Shown here: positions 52,323 to 61,065 of the stretch, piece after piece
Layout of the letters: each line of letters begins with the position of its first letter
Numbering within the stretch: the stretch's first letter is position 1
NCBI GenBank assembly: GCA_027364575.1
Contig: DAHXPC010000002.1
Coordinates: 62,001 to 126,000, forward strand
Source: a bacterium
GTDB lineage: Bacteria; Pseudomonadota; Gammaproteobacteria; UBA6186; Azoamicaceae
DNA length: 64,000 nucleotides
Reading direction: 5' to 3'
Program-made: the position numbers and the translations under genes
The notes under the pieces: model-generated
What the model was told of the DNA's origin: nothing
Database searches by the model: none
Seen by the model: the letters and a program-made list of their open reading frames with translations, nothing else

Positions 52323-53780
52323 ATGGTGGGATATATGATTCATTTAAGCCCTATCTTATCTCTGCTCTATGGGTTACTGTTTATCACTACCCTTTCGTTA
52401 TTGATATTGTCACGTTTGCTTTATTTGCAATTAAAAAATTCGCCTAAAAATAAGCCTATTACCGAAAATATCGCCTTAAGGCCTAGCTTTGATCCGTTAA
52501 CCGGCTTATCCAATCGTATTCAATTTTTTGAATATTGTCGTATGCGTATTCATCATGCCAAACACAATCACCAAAAAATTGCCCTTTTATTTTTGGATGT
52601 GGATAATTTTAGGGGAATCAAAGACTCATTAGGATATGCATTGGGCGACACATTGCTTCAAGCCATAGCTGAACGGCTTGCTATCGTCATGGGTGATAAA
52701 AAAGAATTATTATCAAGATTAGGCAGCGATCATTTTACCATTATTTTAGAAAACATCCCTCATAAAAAAAATATTGAACAAATCGTCTCAAAAATTTTAC
52801 ACGCCATGGGGACCTCTTTTCACCTACTAGGGCATGAGGTAGCAACTTCTGTCTCAATTGGGATCAGTATTTACCCGGATAACGGGGAAACCGTTGAACA
52901 ATTGCTAAAAAGTGCTGGAATTGCAAGACATCAAGCCAAACATTTAGGAAACAATGCCTACAGTTATTATCTAGCAGAAACCAATGAAAAGCTCGCAGAA
53001 AAAAGACTTCTTGAGTTACATTTGCGAAAAGCAATTTTGAATAACGAACTTATTGTCTGCTACCAACCCAAAATCGATATCAATAGTCGAAAAATTATTG
53101 GTGCAGAAGCCTTGTTGCAATGGAACAATCCCACACTGGGCAGGGTATCCCCTGCACAATTTATCCCTATCGCCGAGCAAACCGGCCTGATTATTCCCAT
53201 TGGTCATTGGGTATTAAATGAGGCCTGTCAACAAGCACAATACTGGCATACCCACGGACATTCTGAGCTGACAATTGCCGTTAACCTTTCAGCCTATCAA
53301 TTTAAACGGGAGGATATCGTTGAACAAATTGCCACAGTCATTGCCAACACAGGTTTAAATCCACATTTACTAGAGTTCGAAATAACCGAAAGCCTAATAA
53401 TGGAAAACATGGAAAAATCCTTGCTCATGTTACGCGTTTTAAAAGCAATGGGGATCCAAATTTCTATTGATGATTTTGGCACCGGCCATTCTTCACTAAG
53501 CCAAATTACCAAGCTACCCATTAATAGCTTAAAAATTGATCAGACTTTTGTTAAAAAAATGAGTGCCGAATATCCAGCAGAAGCTGAAAGAGCCATTATT
53601 CGGGCAATTATTGCAATGGCAAAACAGCTTAAATTGAAAATTATTGCAGAAGGTGTAGAAACAGAATATCAGTTTAATTTTTTAAAAAAAGAAGGGTGCA
53701 ATATCATACAAGGATATTTATTTAGCCCGCCCATTCCCGTTAAAGAATTTAACCAATTATTGGCAAAAAATAACGCTTAG
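52323..53780 (+). CDS. GGDEF-EAL protein with degenerate GGDEF; probable c-di-GMP phosphodiesterase
   Basis: 485 aa. An N-terminal transmembrane helix (about 7-35) is followed by a GGDEF domain (FDPLTGLSNRIQFF, LFLDVDNFRGIKDSLG) in which the signature motif reads GSDHF, losing the catalytic glutamate. The EAL domain keeps EALLQW, ITESLIMEN, IDDFGTGHSSLSQI, LKIDQTFV, IIAEGVET and QGYLFSPPI, so hydrolysis of c-di-GMP is likely. A second ATG at 52335 has GGGA eight bases upstream and may be the true start. Target pathway unknown. Confidence 0.92.
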   Translation: MVGYMIHLSPILSLLYGLLFITTLSLLILSRLLYLQLKNSPKNKPITENIALRPSFDPLTGLSNRIQFFEYCRMRIHHAKHNHQKIALLFLDVDNFRGIKDSLGYALGDTLLQAIAERLAIVMGDKKELLSRLGSDHFTIILENIPHKKNIEQIVSKILHAMGTSFHLLGHEVATSVSIGISIYPDNGETVEQLLKSAGIARHQAKHLGNNAYSYYLAETNEKLAEKRLLELHLRKAILNNELIVCYQPKIDINSRKIIGAEALLQWNNPTLGRVSPAQFIPIAEQTGLIIPIGHWVLNEACQQAQYWHTHGHSELTIAVNLSAYQFKREDIVEQIATVIANTGLNPHLLEFEITESLIMENMEKSLLMLRVLKAMGIQISIDDFGTGHSSLSQITKLPINSLKIDQTFVKKMSAEYPAEAERAIIRAIIAMAKQLKLKIIAEGVETEYQFNFLKKEGCNIIQGYLFSPPIPVKEFNQLLAKNNA

Positions 53781-53852
53781 TCTGGACATGTACTCAGCAC
53801 TTAAGCGCCGCTAGAGTATTGGAGAGAGATCAGTTAAGCTTGCAAGGGCGGA

Positions 53853-53881
53853 TTGACAAAGCGTACAATATTTCGTACGCT
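53853..53881 (+). promoter_or_regulatory. yefM-yoeB promoter and operator
   Basis: A consensus -35 TTGACA (53853-53858) is followed after 17 bases by TACGCT (53876-53881), a minimal -10. The inverted repeat AGCGTAC/GTACGCT (53860-53866, 53875-53881) covers the spacer and -10 with GTAC cores 12 bases apart centre to centre. The E. coli yefM operator also has two TGTACA-core palindromes spaced by 12 bases, so autorepression by the antitoxin or TA complex is a good inference. Confidence 0.6.
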
Positions 53882-53914
53882 ATATAAATACGCCCGTAAA
53901 TAAGCGAGTTTAGC

Positions 53915-54163
53915 ATGCAAATACTGCCAATTAGTTCAGCAAGAAGCAACCTTTTTACCCTTGCTCAAGAGACCATAGATTCTCACGAGCCTATTACGCT
54001 GACAACCAAGCATGGAAATGTTATTTTATTATCGGAAGATGACTTCAAGGCAATGCAAGAAACCGTGTATTTGCAATCTATCCCTGGTCTTGTTGAAGAT
54101 GTGAAGGCGGGAAGAAAGTCTCCCAAAAAAGATTTATCAACCCGCGATAAATTACCATGGTAG
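53915..54163 (+). CDS. yefM: YefM-family antitoxin
   Basis: 82 aa, the usual Phd/YefM size. The N-terminal DNA-binding fold shows ISSARSNLFTLAQETIDSHEPITLTTKHG then VILLSEDDFKAMQET, and the C-terminal tail (KDLSTRDKLPW) would wrap the toxin. It overlaps the toxin start by 7 bases. Upstream lies the palindromic operator. Antitoxin of a type II module; stable only in complex. Confidence 0.93.
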   Translation: MQILPISSARSNLFTLAQETIDSHEPITLTTKHGNVILLSEDDFKAMQETVYLQSIPGLVEDVKAGRKSPKKDLSTRDKLPW

Positions 54164-54438
54164 CAACACAAAAAAAATGGACGCTTCTTTTTACCAAGCA
54201 ATCAATGAACGATGCAAAAAAAATAGCATCTGCGGATCTCACTAAAAACGCTAACAAAATATTAGATGTCTTGGAAAACAATCCCTATCAAAATCCCCCT
54301 CCCTTTGAAAAATTACTTGGCGATTTACAGGGCTGTTATTCTCGTCGCATTAATATTCAACATAGGATTGTCTATGAAATTGATCCCATCAAACAAACTG
54401 TATTAATTTTTAGAACGTTTAGCCACTATGGTGAATAG
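54157..54438 (+). CDS. yoeB: YoeB-family mRNA interferase toxin
   Basis: 93 aa. RelE-fold toxin that cuts ribosome-bound mRNA. The core LLGDLQGCYSRRINIQHRIVYEI and the C-terminal TFSHYGE (YoeB ends in SHY) are conserved, including the basic/histidine catalytic features. The ATG overlaps the antitoxin end (ATGGTAG), which couples translation. Both look intact. Confidence 0.94.
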   Translation: MVATQKKWTLLFTKQSMNDAKKIASADLTKNANKILDVLENNPYQNPPPFEKLLGDLQGCYSRRINIQHRIVYEIDPIKQTVLIFRTFSHYGE

Positions 54439-54470
54439 GCCCACAACGACCGAGGTGCCAGACACCGGCT

Positions 54471-56624
54471 TTACACCGGCTCTAACTTCGCATACGTAAG
54501 TGCTAACCACTTACTGCCGTATACATCAAACCGTACATGCACACGTGCCCGCTCACCATTCCCCTCATGATCAATCATCGTACCTTCACCAAATTTTGGA
54601 TGCGCCACGCGTTGCCCTAAACAAAATCCTTCCCACTCTTCAGATTGATCCATATTCATCATGGGAAAGCGAACATTAACCTTTCTATGACTTTCTTCCA
54701 AAAGTTGCGCTGGGATCTCTTTTAAAAATCGCGAAGGACGACGATCTTCGTCCCGACCAAATACTCGCCTTTTTTCTGCATAGGTTAAATATAACTTTTC
54801 TCTTGCCCGCGTTACGCCCACATAACATAAACGCCGCTCCTCTTCTAATGCTTGCGGACTTTCTCGTGAGAAGTGATGGGGAAATAGGCCATCTTCCAAA
54901 CCACAAATAAACACCACCGGGAACTCTAAACCCTTCGCAGAATGGAGCGTCATCAGTTGTACTGAATTGTCACCTTGCCCTGTATTGCGCTCCCCGCCTT
55001 CTAAAGCGGTATAAGCCAAAAAAGCGCCTAAAGGGGAAAGATTGTCGTCTATTGGATATTCTGTTTCAAAATCATTGGCAGCATTAATCAATTCTTCCAA
55101 GTTTTCAGCACGATTTTGTGCACGCTCATTTTGTTGTTCTTTAAAGAACCGCAAAAGCCCACTTTCATGAATAGCGGCTTGGATAAGTCTCATTAACGAT
55201 CCTTCCGCATAGGCGCTTAATTCTTCTATCAAATTCACAAAACCAGTTAACGCACTGCTGACTCTAGGACTTAGCCAACCCATTTCAATCGCATTTTTAG
55301 CCGCTTCCCAATAGCACCACTGATTTTTAACAGCAATTTCCTGAAGCTTTTCCAAACTCTTCTCGCCAATGCCACGTGGTGGTACATTCACCACGCGCTC
55401 AAATGAAGTGTTGTCTTTTACGTTAACCAAAAGCCGTAAATAGGCCAATGCATCCTTAATTTCAGCCCGTTCAAAAAAGCGTAAACCGCCATAAATGCTG
55501 TAAGGAATCCCCGCTCTGACCAATGCTTCTTCTAATACCCGGGATTGCGCATTTGAACGATACAGAATTCCTATCTCATTCAAATTTTTGCCTTTATTGG
55601 CATTTGCTCTAATTTCCCGCACAACAAATAACGCTTCATCTTCTTCATTAAATCCGGCATAGAGCCTAATCGGCTCTCCTTTCTCGCCGTCGGTCCATAG
55701 CGTTTTTCCAAGCCGACTATTATTGTTTGAAATTAAAGCATTGGCAGCCGCTAAAATGGTGCTCGTCGAACGATAATTCTGCTCTAAACGGATCATGGAA
55801 GTATCCGTAAATTCACGTTCAAAACGACGAATATTTTCTATCTTAGCACCGCGCCATCCATAAATAGATTGATCGTCATCGCCAACAACGGTGACCGATT
55901 TTGACTGTCCTGCCATCAAAGATAACCATTGATATTGAATGGTATTCGTGTCTTGAAACTCATCCACCAACACATGTAAAAAACGACTTTGGTAATGTGC
56001 AAGCAGTTCGGCATTCGTTTTAATTAATTCATAGGCGCCTAAAAGCAACTCAGCAAAATCCACCAACCCATTTTCTGTGCACATTTTTTCATACTGAAGA
56101 TATACCTCAGCCATCACTTGATCATAGGCACTTTCTGCAGCAAGCAACTGCGTGGCTCTTATTCCCTCATCTTTTTTACGGTTAATAAATCCTTGAATTT
56201 TTTTCGGCTCAAAACGATCTTCATTCACCCCTAAGGTTTTAAAAATACGCTTAATAAGCTGCAATTGATCATCGCTATCAATCACTTGGAAATTTTCTGG
56301 CAATTGTGCCTCTTTCCAATGGAGACGTAAAAGCTTATGAGAAAGACCATGAAACGTTCCGACCCACATGCCATAGGCTTCTCTATCTAACATAGATTCA
56401 AGGCGGCCTCGCATTTCTCCTGAGGCTTTATTGGTAAAAGTAACCGCTAAAATGCTATGCGCAGAGGCTTTTTTTTCGCTAATTAACCAAGCAATTCTAT
56501 GGACCAAGACACGCGTTTTGCCACTGCCCGCGCCCGCCAAAACCAATAAATTTCCAAACGGAGCCGCCACCGCAAGTTGCTGTGCCGAATTTAAGGTGCT
56601 TAATAATGTATCTGTAAAACTCAT
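54471..56624 (-). CDS. uvrD: DNA helicase II, UvrD
   Basis: 717 aa. SF1A helicase for mismatch and nucleotide excision repair. LLVLAGAGSGKTRVL, TFTNKASGEM, LVDEFQDTN, VGDDDQSIYGWRG, LEQNYRST, LMTLHSAKGLEFPVVF and RRLCYVGVTRAREKL are present. The C-terminal Tudor-like segment (GQRVAHPKFGEGTMIDHEGNG) separates it from Rep. The paralogue rep is 18 kb away on the other strand. Confidence 0.95.
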   Translation of the reverse strand: MSFTDTLLSTLNSAQQLAVAAPFGNLLVLAGAGSGKTRVLVHRIAWLISEKKASAHSILAVTFTNKASGEMRGRLESMLDREAYGMWVGTFHGLSHKLLRLHWKEAQLPENFQVIDSDDQLQLIKRIFKTLGVNEDRFEPKKIQGFINRKKDEGIRATQLLAAESAYDQVMAEVYLQYEKMCTENGLVDFAELLLGAYELIKTNAELLAHYQSRFLHVLVDEFQDTNTIQYQWLSLMAGQSKSVTVVGDDDQSIYGWRGAKIENIRRFEREFTDTSMIRLEQNYRSTSTILAAANALISNNNSRLGKTLWTDGEKGEPIRLYAGFNEEDEALFVVREIRANANKGKNLNEIGILYRSNAQSRVLEEALVRAGIPYSIYGGLRFFERAEIKDALAYLRLLVNVKDNTSFERVVNVPPRGIGEKSLEKLQEIAVKNQWCYWEAAKNAIEMGWLSPRVSSALTGFVNLIEELSAYAEGSLMRLIQAAIHESGLLRFFKEQQNERAQNRAENLEELINAANDFETEYPIDDNLSPLGAFLAYTALEGGERNTGQGDNSVQLMTLHSAKGLEFPVVFICGLEDGLFPHHFSRESPQALEEERRLCYVGVTRAREKLYLTYAEKRRVFGRDEDRRPSRFLKEIPAQLLEESHRKVNVRFPMMNMDQSEEWEGFCLGQRVAHPKFGEGTMIDHEGNGERARVHVRFDVYGSKWLALTYAKLEPV

Positions 56625-56663
56625 AGGGTATTCGCTTCTTAATTGGACTTTATGTTCACTGTA

Positions 56664-57032
56664 CTACTGAATAAAAAACATCGAAATGATGCAACCAAAA
56701 CCAATCGCCCAAAATAGCGTTCTCAACGCTGCTTTATCGCTAAGGTAACAAACCGCATACAATAGACGCGTTATGATAAAAGCTATGGCGAGTTTATCCA
56801 GCGTAGGCTGGCTAGCGTGAGTCAGATGGGCAATGATCACCGCACTGGCAAAAGCAGGCATTATTTCAAAGCTGTTTAATTGGGTATAATGTGCGCGTCT
56901 TCTCCATCCGTGTATTTTTTCCAAATATCCACGCGGATCCTGATTATCAAAACCTGGCTCTGTTTTTGCAAGGACAGTGAAAACATAGGGAAAAATGATA
57001 GTAATCAATACACACCCATAAGCAATCGTCAT
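56664..57032 (-). CDS. MAPEG-family membrane protein
   Basis: 122 aa, four predicted transmembrane helices. The pattern (VLAKTEPGFDNQDPRGYLEK, HYTQLNSFEIMPAFASAVI, RLLYAVCYLSD) fits bacterial MAPEG proteins related to microsomal glutathione transferase. AAGGAAA precedes the ATG. Substrates of the bacterial members are mostly unknown. It follows the AnkH-like gene on the same strand with a 24-base gap. Confidence 0.88.
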   Translation of the reverse strand: MTIAYGCVLITIIFPYVFTVLAKTEPGFDNQDPRGYLEKIHGWRRRAHYTQLNSFEIMPAFASAVIIAHLTHASQPTLDKLAIAFIITRLLYAVCYLSDKAALRTLFWAIGFGCIISMFFIQ

Positions 57033-57056
57033 ATATTTTCCTTATTGATCCAAAAT

Positions 57057-58487
57057 TTATCGATGGTTCTTTAGCTCAGTGAACCGGGAAAACTCAAAGC
57101 CACAATGCTTTAACAATTCAATGAAATTTTTGCCCACTGGCCCTGCCATCTTGGTATAATACACCTTAATATAGCTTTTTAAAATATATGAATATTCTGG
57201 AAGGGCCAAAACTGCTAAGATTTTTTTAGCACGTTCCACCTGTTTTTTATGCGAGAGCTTGCAGCGTTGAAATAGGATCGCTGCCAAACTTGAGGCAATA
57301 GCGGCCCTTTTTTTTCTGTTTGCTGCATGGAAGGCTTGTATACTTTCCATTAACATTCTGTCTTTGTCCCATTCTACCCACGTATCGTAAAAATTCATAA
57401 TTGATTTACTTAACGCTGCGACTTCGCCTCGATTTTCGCCATTCCCCCTCAGCATTAGCATAAACATCATGGCAGGAACCGATGCTTCCACATTTGCCCA
57501 AGAACAATTTCCACTTAATTGATAGCGTGCCGGCAAGGTCGCCAAGGGTTTTAAATTTAAAATATTTTTAATATCTGTATGAATATAGTGATCGGTTTTA
57601 TTGTTGTACATCAGATCTTTCAAAAAATCGGCATTTAAGGCATAGCTGTTTCCAACTTGATAAATAACAACGGTGTCGACAATCGCTTTAACCCCACGGT
57701 CACATTTAGCAAACAAATTTTTATATTTAATAAATGTGATGGCATGTCCTTCATACGATACAGGGATAACGACCAAGTCTTCATTTAAGGTGCGCCGAAT
57801 CGAATCTTCAGATTCTGCCGTTAATTTACCCATATATTTATACGGGATAATTTCTGAAGCGAATCTTAGCGTTCTTGCAATTTTGCTTAAAACAGTACGA
57901 TAAGATCTAAACAACATCCCTGCTTCGCTATTCATAAAATACACAAGCGTCTTATAAATAATCCCTACGGTAAATTCTAAAAAAAATCCTTCGTAATTCA
58001 GATCAATAAAATTGCCTTGTGTATTTAAAATAGGTACTTTACCGATCAATTCATAACGATGTCCTATCAATTTTGCATGAATGAAATCATAGGCAAACTT
58101 CGAATCTGCACCTTCAGATCCCAATAGCTGCAGCAATTCTTTTTGTTCCCTTAAAATGGGATTGACCAAAAGTGGCTGGCCATCTGCGGAATAATGGTTA
58201 GGATTTGCATGAGCGTTCAAATATAAATGGCAAAAATCCAGTGCACTTTTATTAACTGCCCATTGTAATGCCGTTTGGCCACTAATATCTTGCTGATCAA
58301 CTTTAGCCCCATGCGCTAATAGTAATTTTGCAATTTCAATATCTTCTTTTAAAGTGGCTTCAATTAAAGGCGTAAAACCATAAATGTCTTTTTCATTAAT
58401 ATCTGCCCCATCTTGTATCAGACGCATAACGCCCTGTATCGAGCCAAATATAATTTCCTGAGATACAGACGAAGCCCCCGTGCTCAT
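57057..58487 (-). CDS. Ankyrin-repeat protein with cysteine-protease-like domain (AnkH/LegA3-like)
   Basis: 476 aa. Residues about 10-130 hold three to four ankyrin repeats (GADINEKDIYGFTPLIEAT, HGAKVDQQDISGQTALQWAV). The remainder looks like a papain- or CE-type fold: LVVIPVSYEGHAITFIKY with H248, AKCDRG with D263 and LSGNCSWANVEAS with C328. This combination and length match Legionella AnkH/LegA3 (lpg2300), a conserved Dot/Icm effector reported to bind host LARP7, though identity here is by reading only. No signal peptide. A GGAAGA site within the end of the upstream proline-rich gene, 3 bases away, suggests translational coupling. Confidence 0.7.
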   Translation of the reverse strand: MSTGASSVSQEIIFGSIQGVMRLIQDGADINEKDIYGFTPLIEATLKEDIEIAKLLLAHGAKVDQQDISGQTALQWAVNKSALDFCHLYLNAHANPNHYSADGQPLLVNPILREQKELLQLLGSEGADSKFAYDFIHAKLIGHRYELIGKVPILNTQGNFIDLNYEGFFLEFTVGIIYKTLVYFMNSEAGMLFRSYRTVLSKIARTLRFASEIIPYKYMGKLTAESEDSIRRTLNEDLVVIPVSYEGHAITFIKYKNLFAKCDRGVKAIVDTVVIYQVGNSYALNADFLKDLMYNNKTDHYIHTDIKNILNLKPLATLPARYQLSGNCSWANVEASVPAMMFMLMLRGNGENRGEVAALSKSIMNFYDTWVEWDKDRMLMESIQAFHAANRKKRAAIASSLAAILFQRCKLSHKKQVERAKKILAVLALPEYSYILKSYIKVYYTKMAGPVGKNFIELLKHCGFEFSRFTELKNHR

Positions 58488-58490
58488 GAT

Positions 58491-59156
58491 TTATCTTCCA
58501 TACAGATTAGGCCGGGGAGGCGGGATACTCGGCGTGGGGGCAGGTTTGGGGGGGGGCGGTATTTCTTTGATAATGTATTTTAAAGTTTCTTGCAGTTTCT
58601 TAAACTTAGGCAACAACGGTTGAGCGGGTTTCAATTTTGGTTGATGGGTTAATTTATTTTTTGCTTTTAATTTATTTGCCAACTCTACCCGAGCTTTTAA
58701 TTTATGATTAATCAAATTTTCTAATTCTGCTTTATCGAGTATTTGTCCTTCTATAACATCACGCCATTCCGGTGAAATCACGTCTAAAGGCATTCCGCCC
58801 ATCTCCTTAATTAAAGGATTTTTCTCAACAGAAACACCCGCTGCCCCTCCTGGCGTCGCTTCTAAACCGGCGTTAAGATTATTCTCTGGATTGAGTAAAG
58901 CCTTGATCTTTTCGTAAGCCGCTTTTATCTTTTGATTCAGATCTTCTACCGGCCCTATGTTTTTATTTGTCTCTAGCAGTTCTGAAATATATTGCAGCTG
59001 GCCTAATACGCCTTGTACTTCTTTGTTGATGGCACTTAATAACTGATCGTCTTGTTTTTTTTGCTGCTCAATATCTGCTAAATACCCTATAGTAGAAGCC
59101 GGAAAGCTATATTGTTCCTTAAAATCCGATTCATTTTGATCTGTTGGATCCAACAT
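58491..59156 (-). CDS. Coiled-coil protein with polyproline C-terminus
   Basis: 221 aa, not recognised. The first third is helical/coiled coil (IEQQKKQDDQLLSAINKEV to LNQKIKAAYEKIKALL), the middle is helical and lysine-rich, and the last about 25 residues are proline-rich (PPPPKPAPTPSIPPPRP). No signal peptide or membrane helix. It is the first gene of a two-gene unit with the AnkH-like gene. The proline tract could bind SH3, WW or EVH1-type host domains, or the protein could be a chaperone or partner; neither is demonstrated. Confidence 0.7.
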   Translation of the reverse strand: MLDPTDQNESDFKEQYSFPASTIGYLADIEQQKKQDDQLLSAINKEVQGVLGQLQYISELLETNKNIGPVEDLNQKIKAAYEKIKALLNPENNLNAGLEATPGGAAGVSVEKNPLIKEMGGMPLDVISPEWRDVIEGQILDKAELENLINHKLKARVELANKLKAKNKLTHQPKLKPAQPLLPKFKKLQETLKYIIKEIPPPPKPAPTPSIPPPRPNLYGR

Positions 59157-59248
59157 GCTTATCTACTCTTATTGAAGTGCTTTCTCCCACCTTAGGATTA
59201 GGCAGAATATTTTTTATCAAGTTCCGTATTTAGAGAGAATCCAAAGTC

Positions 59249-59270
59249 TATACTGTGTAAATACAGTATA
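59249..59270. promoter_or_regulatory. Inverted repeat, possible operator
   Basis: TATACTGT (59249-59256) and ACAGTATA (59263-59270) are perfect 8-base arms with a 6-base centre, in the divergent gap before ogt and the proline-rich gene. It resembles a LexA box but has CTG-N8-CAG rather than CTG-N10-CAG, so LexA binding is doubtful. Confidence 0.35.
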
Positions 59271-59405
59271 AAAAATACCCATTTCAATCAGCCATGATAC
59301 CCATTATTTCTATAAAAATGAAGGGACAACAGTCAACTAATTCACCCCCCTTTATTGATACACTATCAGAAAGCTATGATAGTCATAAATAGGGGGTAAG
59401 CTTAA

Positions 59406-59915
59406 TTGAATATTCTATCTACATTGAACATTTCTACGCCGCTGGGTAATATGAGTGCCTTTGCTTCCCCTAAGGGTTTATGTGCTCTTATTTTCGAAAC
59501 AGAAGCCCGTTGTCCAATTGACATTCAAGCGAGCCCCTATTTTAACACGCAACCCCCTAGCCAAGCCTGTGCTCAAATACTTGCGGAGACAAAAGCGTGG
59601 CTATCGGCCTATTTTTTAAGAAATAGCCAAAATCAACCCTTTCCACGGATAGATCTACAAGGCAGCGAGTTTAGCCGGCTTGCCTGGTCCGCTCTATTAA
59701 ATGTTCCTTTTGGTACAACGCGCTCTTATGGAGCATTAGCCAAGGATGTGGGTCGCCCCAACGCTTACCGGGCAATTGGAAAAGCCATGGGCAAAAACCC
59801 TGTTGCCATTTTGATCCCGTGTCACCGTATTATGGGTGCTAATGGTGCCCTAACTGGCTATAGTTCAGGCCTTAAGCGTAAAGAATGGCTACTCAAACAT
59901 GAGGGGCTTTTATAA
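59406..59915 (+). CDS. ogt: Methylated-DNA-protein-cysteine methyltransferase
   Basis: 169 aa from TTG 59406 with GGGGGTAAG upstream. The acceptor-cysteine motif is IPCHRIMG with C139. The helix-turn-helix (SYGALAKDVGRPNAYRAIGKAMGKNP) and GALTGYSSGLKRKEWLLKHE are typical. It repairs O6-alkylguanine by suicidal transfer to cysteine. It could be labelled ogt or the ada C-terminal type; no Ada N-terminal domain is present. Confidence 0.94.
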   Translation: MNILSTLNISTPLGNMSAFASPKGLCALIFETEARCPIDIQASPYFNTQPPSQACAQILAETKAWLSAYFLRNSQNQPFPRIDLQGSEFSRLAWSALLNVPFGTTRSYGALAKDVGRPNAYRAIGKAMGKNPVAILIPCHRIMGANGALTGYSSGLKRKEWLLKHEGLL

Positions 59916-59941
59916 ATGAAGGCGGTTATGTTCGGATAGAA

Positions 59942-59975
59942 TACCCCCCCTTACTCAATAAAAAAGGGGGGGTAC
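59942..59975. terminator. C7/G8 hairpin between convergent ogt and HU-like gene
   Basis: TACCCCCCCTT (59942-59952) and AAGGGGGGGGTA (59964-59975) form a very GC-rich stem with a loop rich in A. No long T-run follows in either direction. The homopolymer runs may also vary in length. Confidence 0.45.
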
Positions 59976-59982
59976 AATAATA

Positions 59983-60345
59983 TTATTCTAAAACAGCTAA
60001 TTTTAAAGGTTTTAAGGCCGTTAGCTTAACTGCCATACGTGCAGGCTTACCTTCAATGGTCACTTCCTGTCCTGTTAATGGACTCACCATGGTCCGTGCT
60101 TTTGTCGGTTTCTTTTTCACACGCCGAACTTTAATGCCGGCCATGGGAATGGTAAATTCACCGGAACCTTTTTTACGCATATGGGATTGTAATAAATTGG
60201 TTAATTCAGAAAATACCGATTCAACCTGTACTTTTGCTAAGCCTGTATTTTCAGCAAGCATACGCAAAATCTCAATGCGCGTTTGCTTTTCTCGGCCAAG
60301 TGCTTGTTTTTGTGCAGTCGATTTTTTCAGTTTTTTTATTGCCAT
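59983..60345 (-). CDS. HU/IHF-like basic DNA-binding protein
   Basis: 120 aa from the second of two ATGs (60345), because GGAG is then six bases away; the first is 60348. The N-terminus is lysine-rich (MAIKKLKKSTAQKQ), then an HU-like fold with TRIEILRMLAENTGLAKVQVESV and FTIPMAGIKVRRVKKKPTKA followed by PLTGQEVTI. It is longer than HU (about 90 aa), with extra basic tails at both ends. A nucleoid role is inferred. It is not one of the canonical hupA/hupB. Confidence 0.8.
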   Translation of the reverse strand: MAIKKLKKSTAQKQALGREKQTRIEILRMLAENTGLAKVQVESVFSELTNLLQSHMRKKGSGEFTIPMAGIKVRRVKKKPTKARTMVSPLTGQEVTIEGKPARMAVKLTALKPLKLAVLE

Positions 60346-60419
60346 CATTCTCTCCGATCTCATTTAAATAGTAAGCAGTCGGCGATTATGCCAATCCCTG
60401 CTGCATAAATCAAGTGTTT

Positions 60420-61049
60420 TTATAACTGAAATGGACGAATACATTCTGGCCCCTCAAAACGGGGCGCATTCATCTGTGGGCTTACCGGATAAATCTCCAA
60501 GTTTTCTGTTTGCGAAAAACCCAATAAAGGCTCAATTATTTTTTTTAAATCTGAAGTCGGATTTAACCACGGTGCATAGGCATCTACGGGTAATATAATC
60601 GGCATTCTTGCATGAAGATCGACTAAAGGTGCATGTGCACCTATTGTTAAAATAGCACACGTGTCACCCTCCCAAATTCCCGCGAGCGCAAAAATTTGAC
60701 CTGCTTTTTGATGAATATAATAAGGCTGTTTTATCCTCCCAGCGGATAACCATTCATAGTAGCCATCGGCGATAATTAAACAACGACGCTTTTTAAAGGC
60801 ATCTCGAAAAGAGGGTTTCTCTTGGACAGTCTCTACTCTTGCGTTGATAAAAGGTTTTTGTTCTTTATTCTTAAGCCAACCGGGAATGAAGCCCCACTGT
60901 AAAAAATCAACTTTGCCTTTTTCTTTAATCACGGGGATTATTTCATTCGGAGAGATATTATATCGAGGCGTCAAACAAATTCCATTCTTTAATTGAAAAT
61001 GTTTAATCACATCATCTGCCGAAACGGCCAATGAATAACGCCCACACAT
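60420..61049 (-). CDS. yedK: SRAP-domain protein (YedK/HMCES)
   Basis: 209 aa. It starts MCGRYSL, so the Cys2 that links covalently to abasic sites is exposed after removal of Met. Other SRAP residues are visible: PRYNISPNE, NARVET, CLIIADGYYEW and the histidine in LVDLHARMPIIL. The protein shields abasic sites in single-stranded DNA. It lies 16 bases after the glmS stop on the same strand, so probably the last gene of a glmU-glmS-yedK unit. Confidence 0.92.
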   Translation of the reverse strand: MCGRYSLAVSADDVIKHFQLKNGICLTPRYNISPNEIIPVIKEKGKVDFLQWGFIPGWLKNKEQKPFINARVETVQEKPSFRDAFKKRRCLIIADGYYEWLSAGRIKQPYYIHQKAGQIFALAGIWEGDTCAILTIGAHAPLVDLHARMPIILPVDAYAPWLNPTSDLKKIIEPLLGFSQTENLEIYPVSPQMNAPRFEGPECIRPFQL

Positions 61050-61065
61050 TACAGCATCATAATGA

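Noticed and set aside
59249..59270. LexA box upstream of ogt
   Set aside because: The spacing between CTG and CAG is 8 bases instead of 10, and ogt is not normally SOS-controlled.
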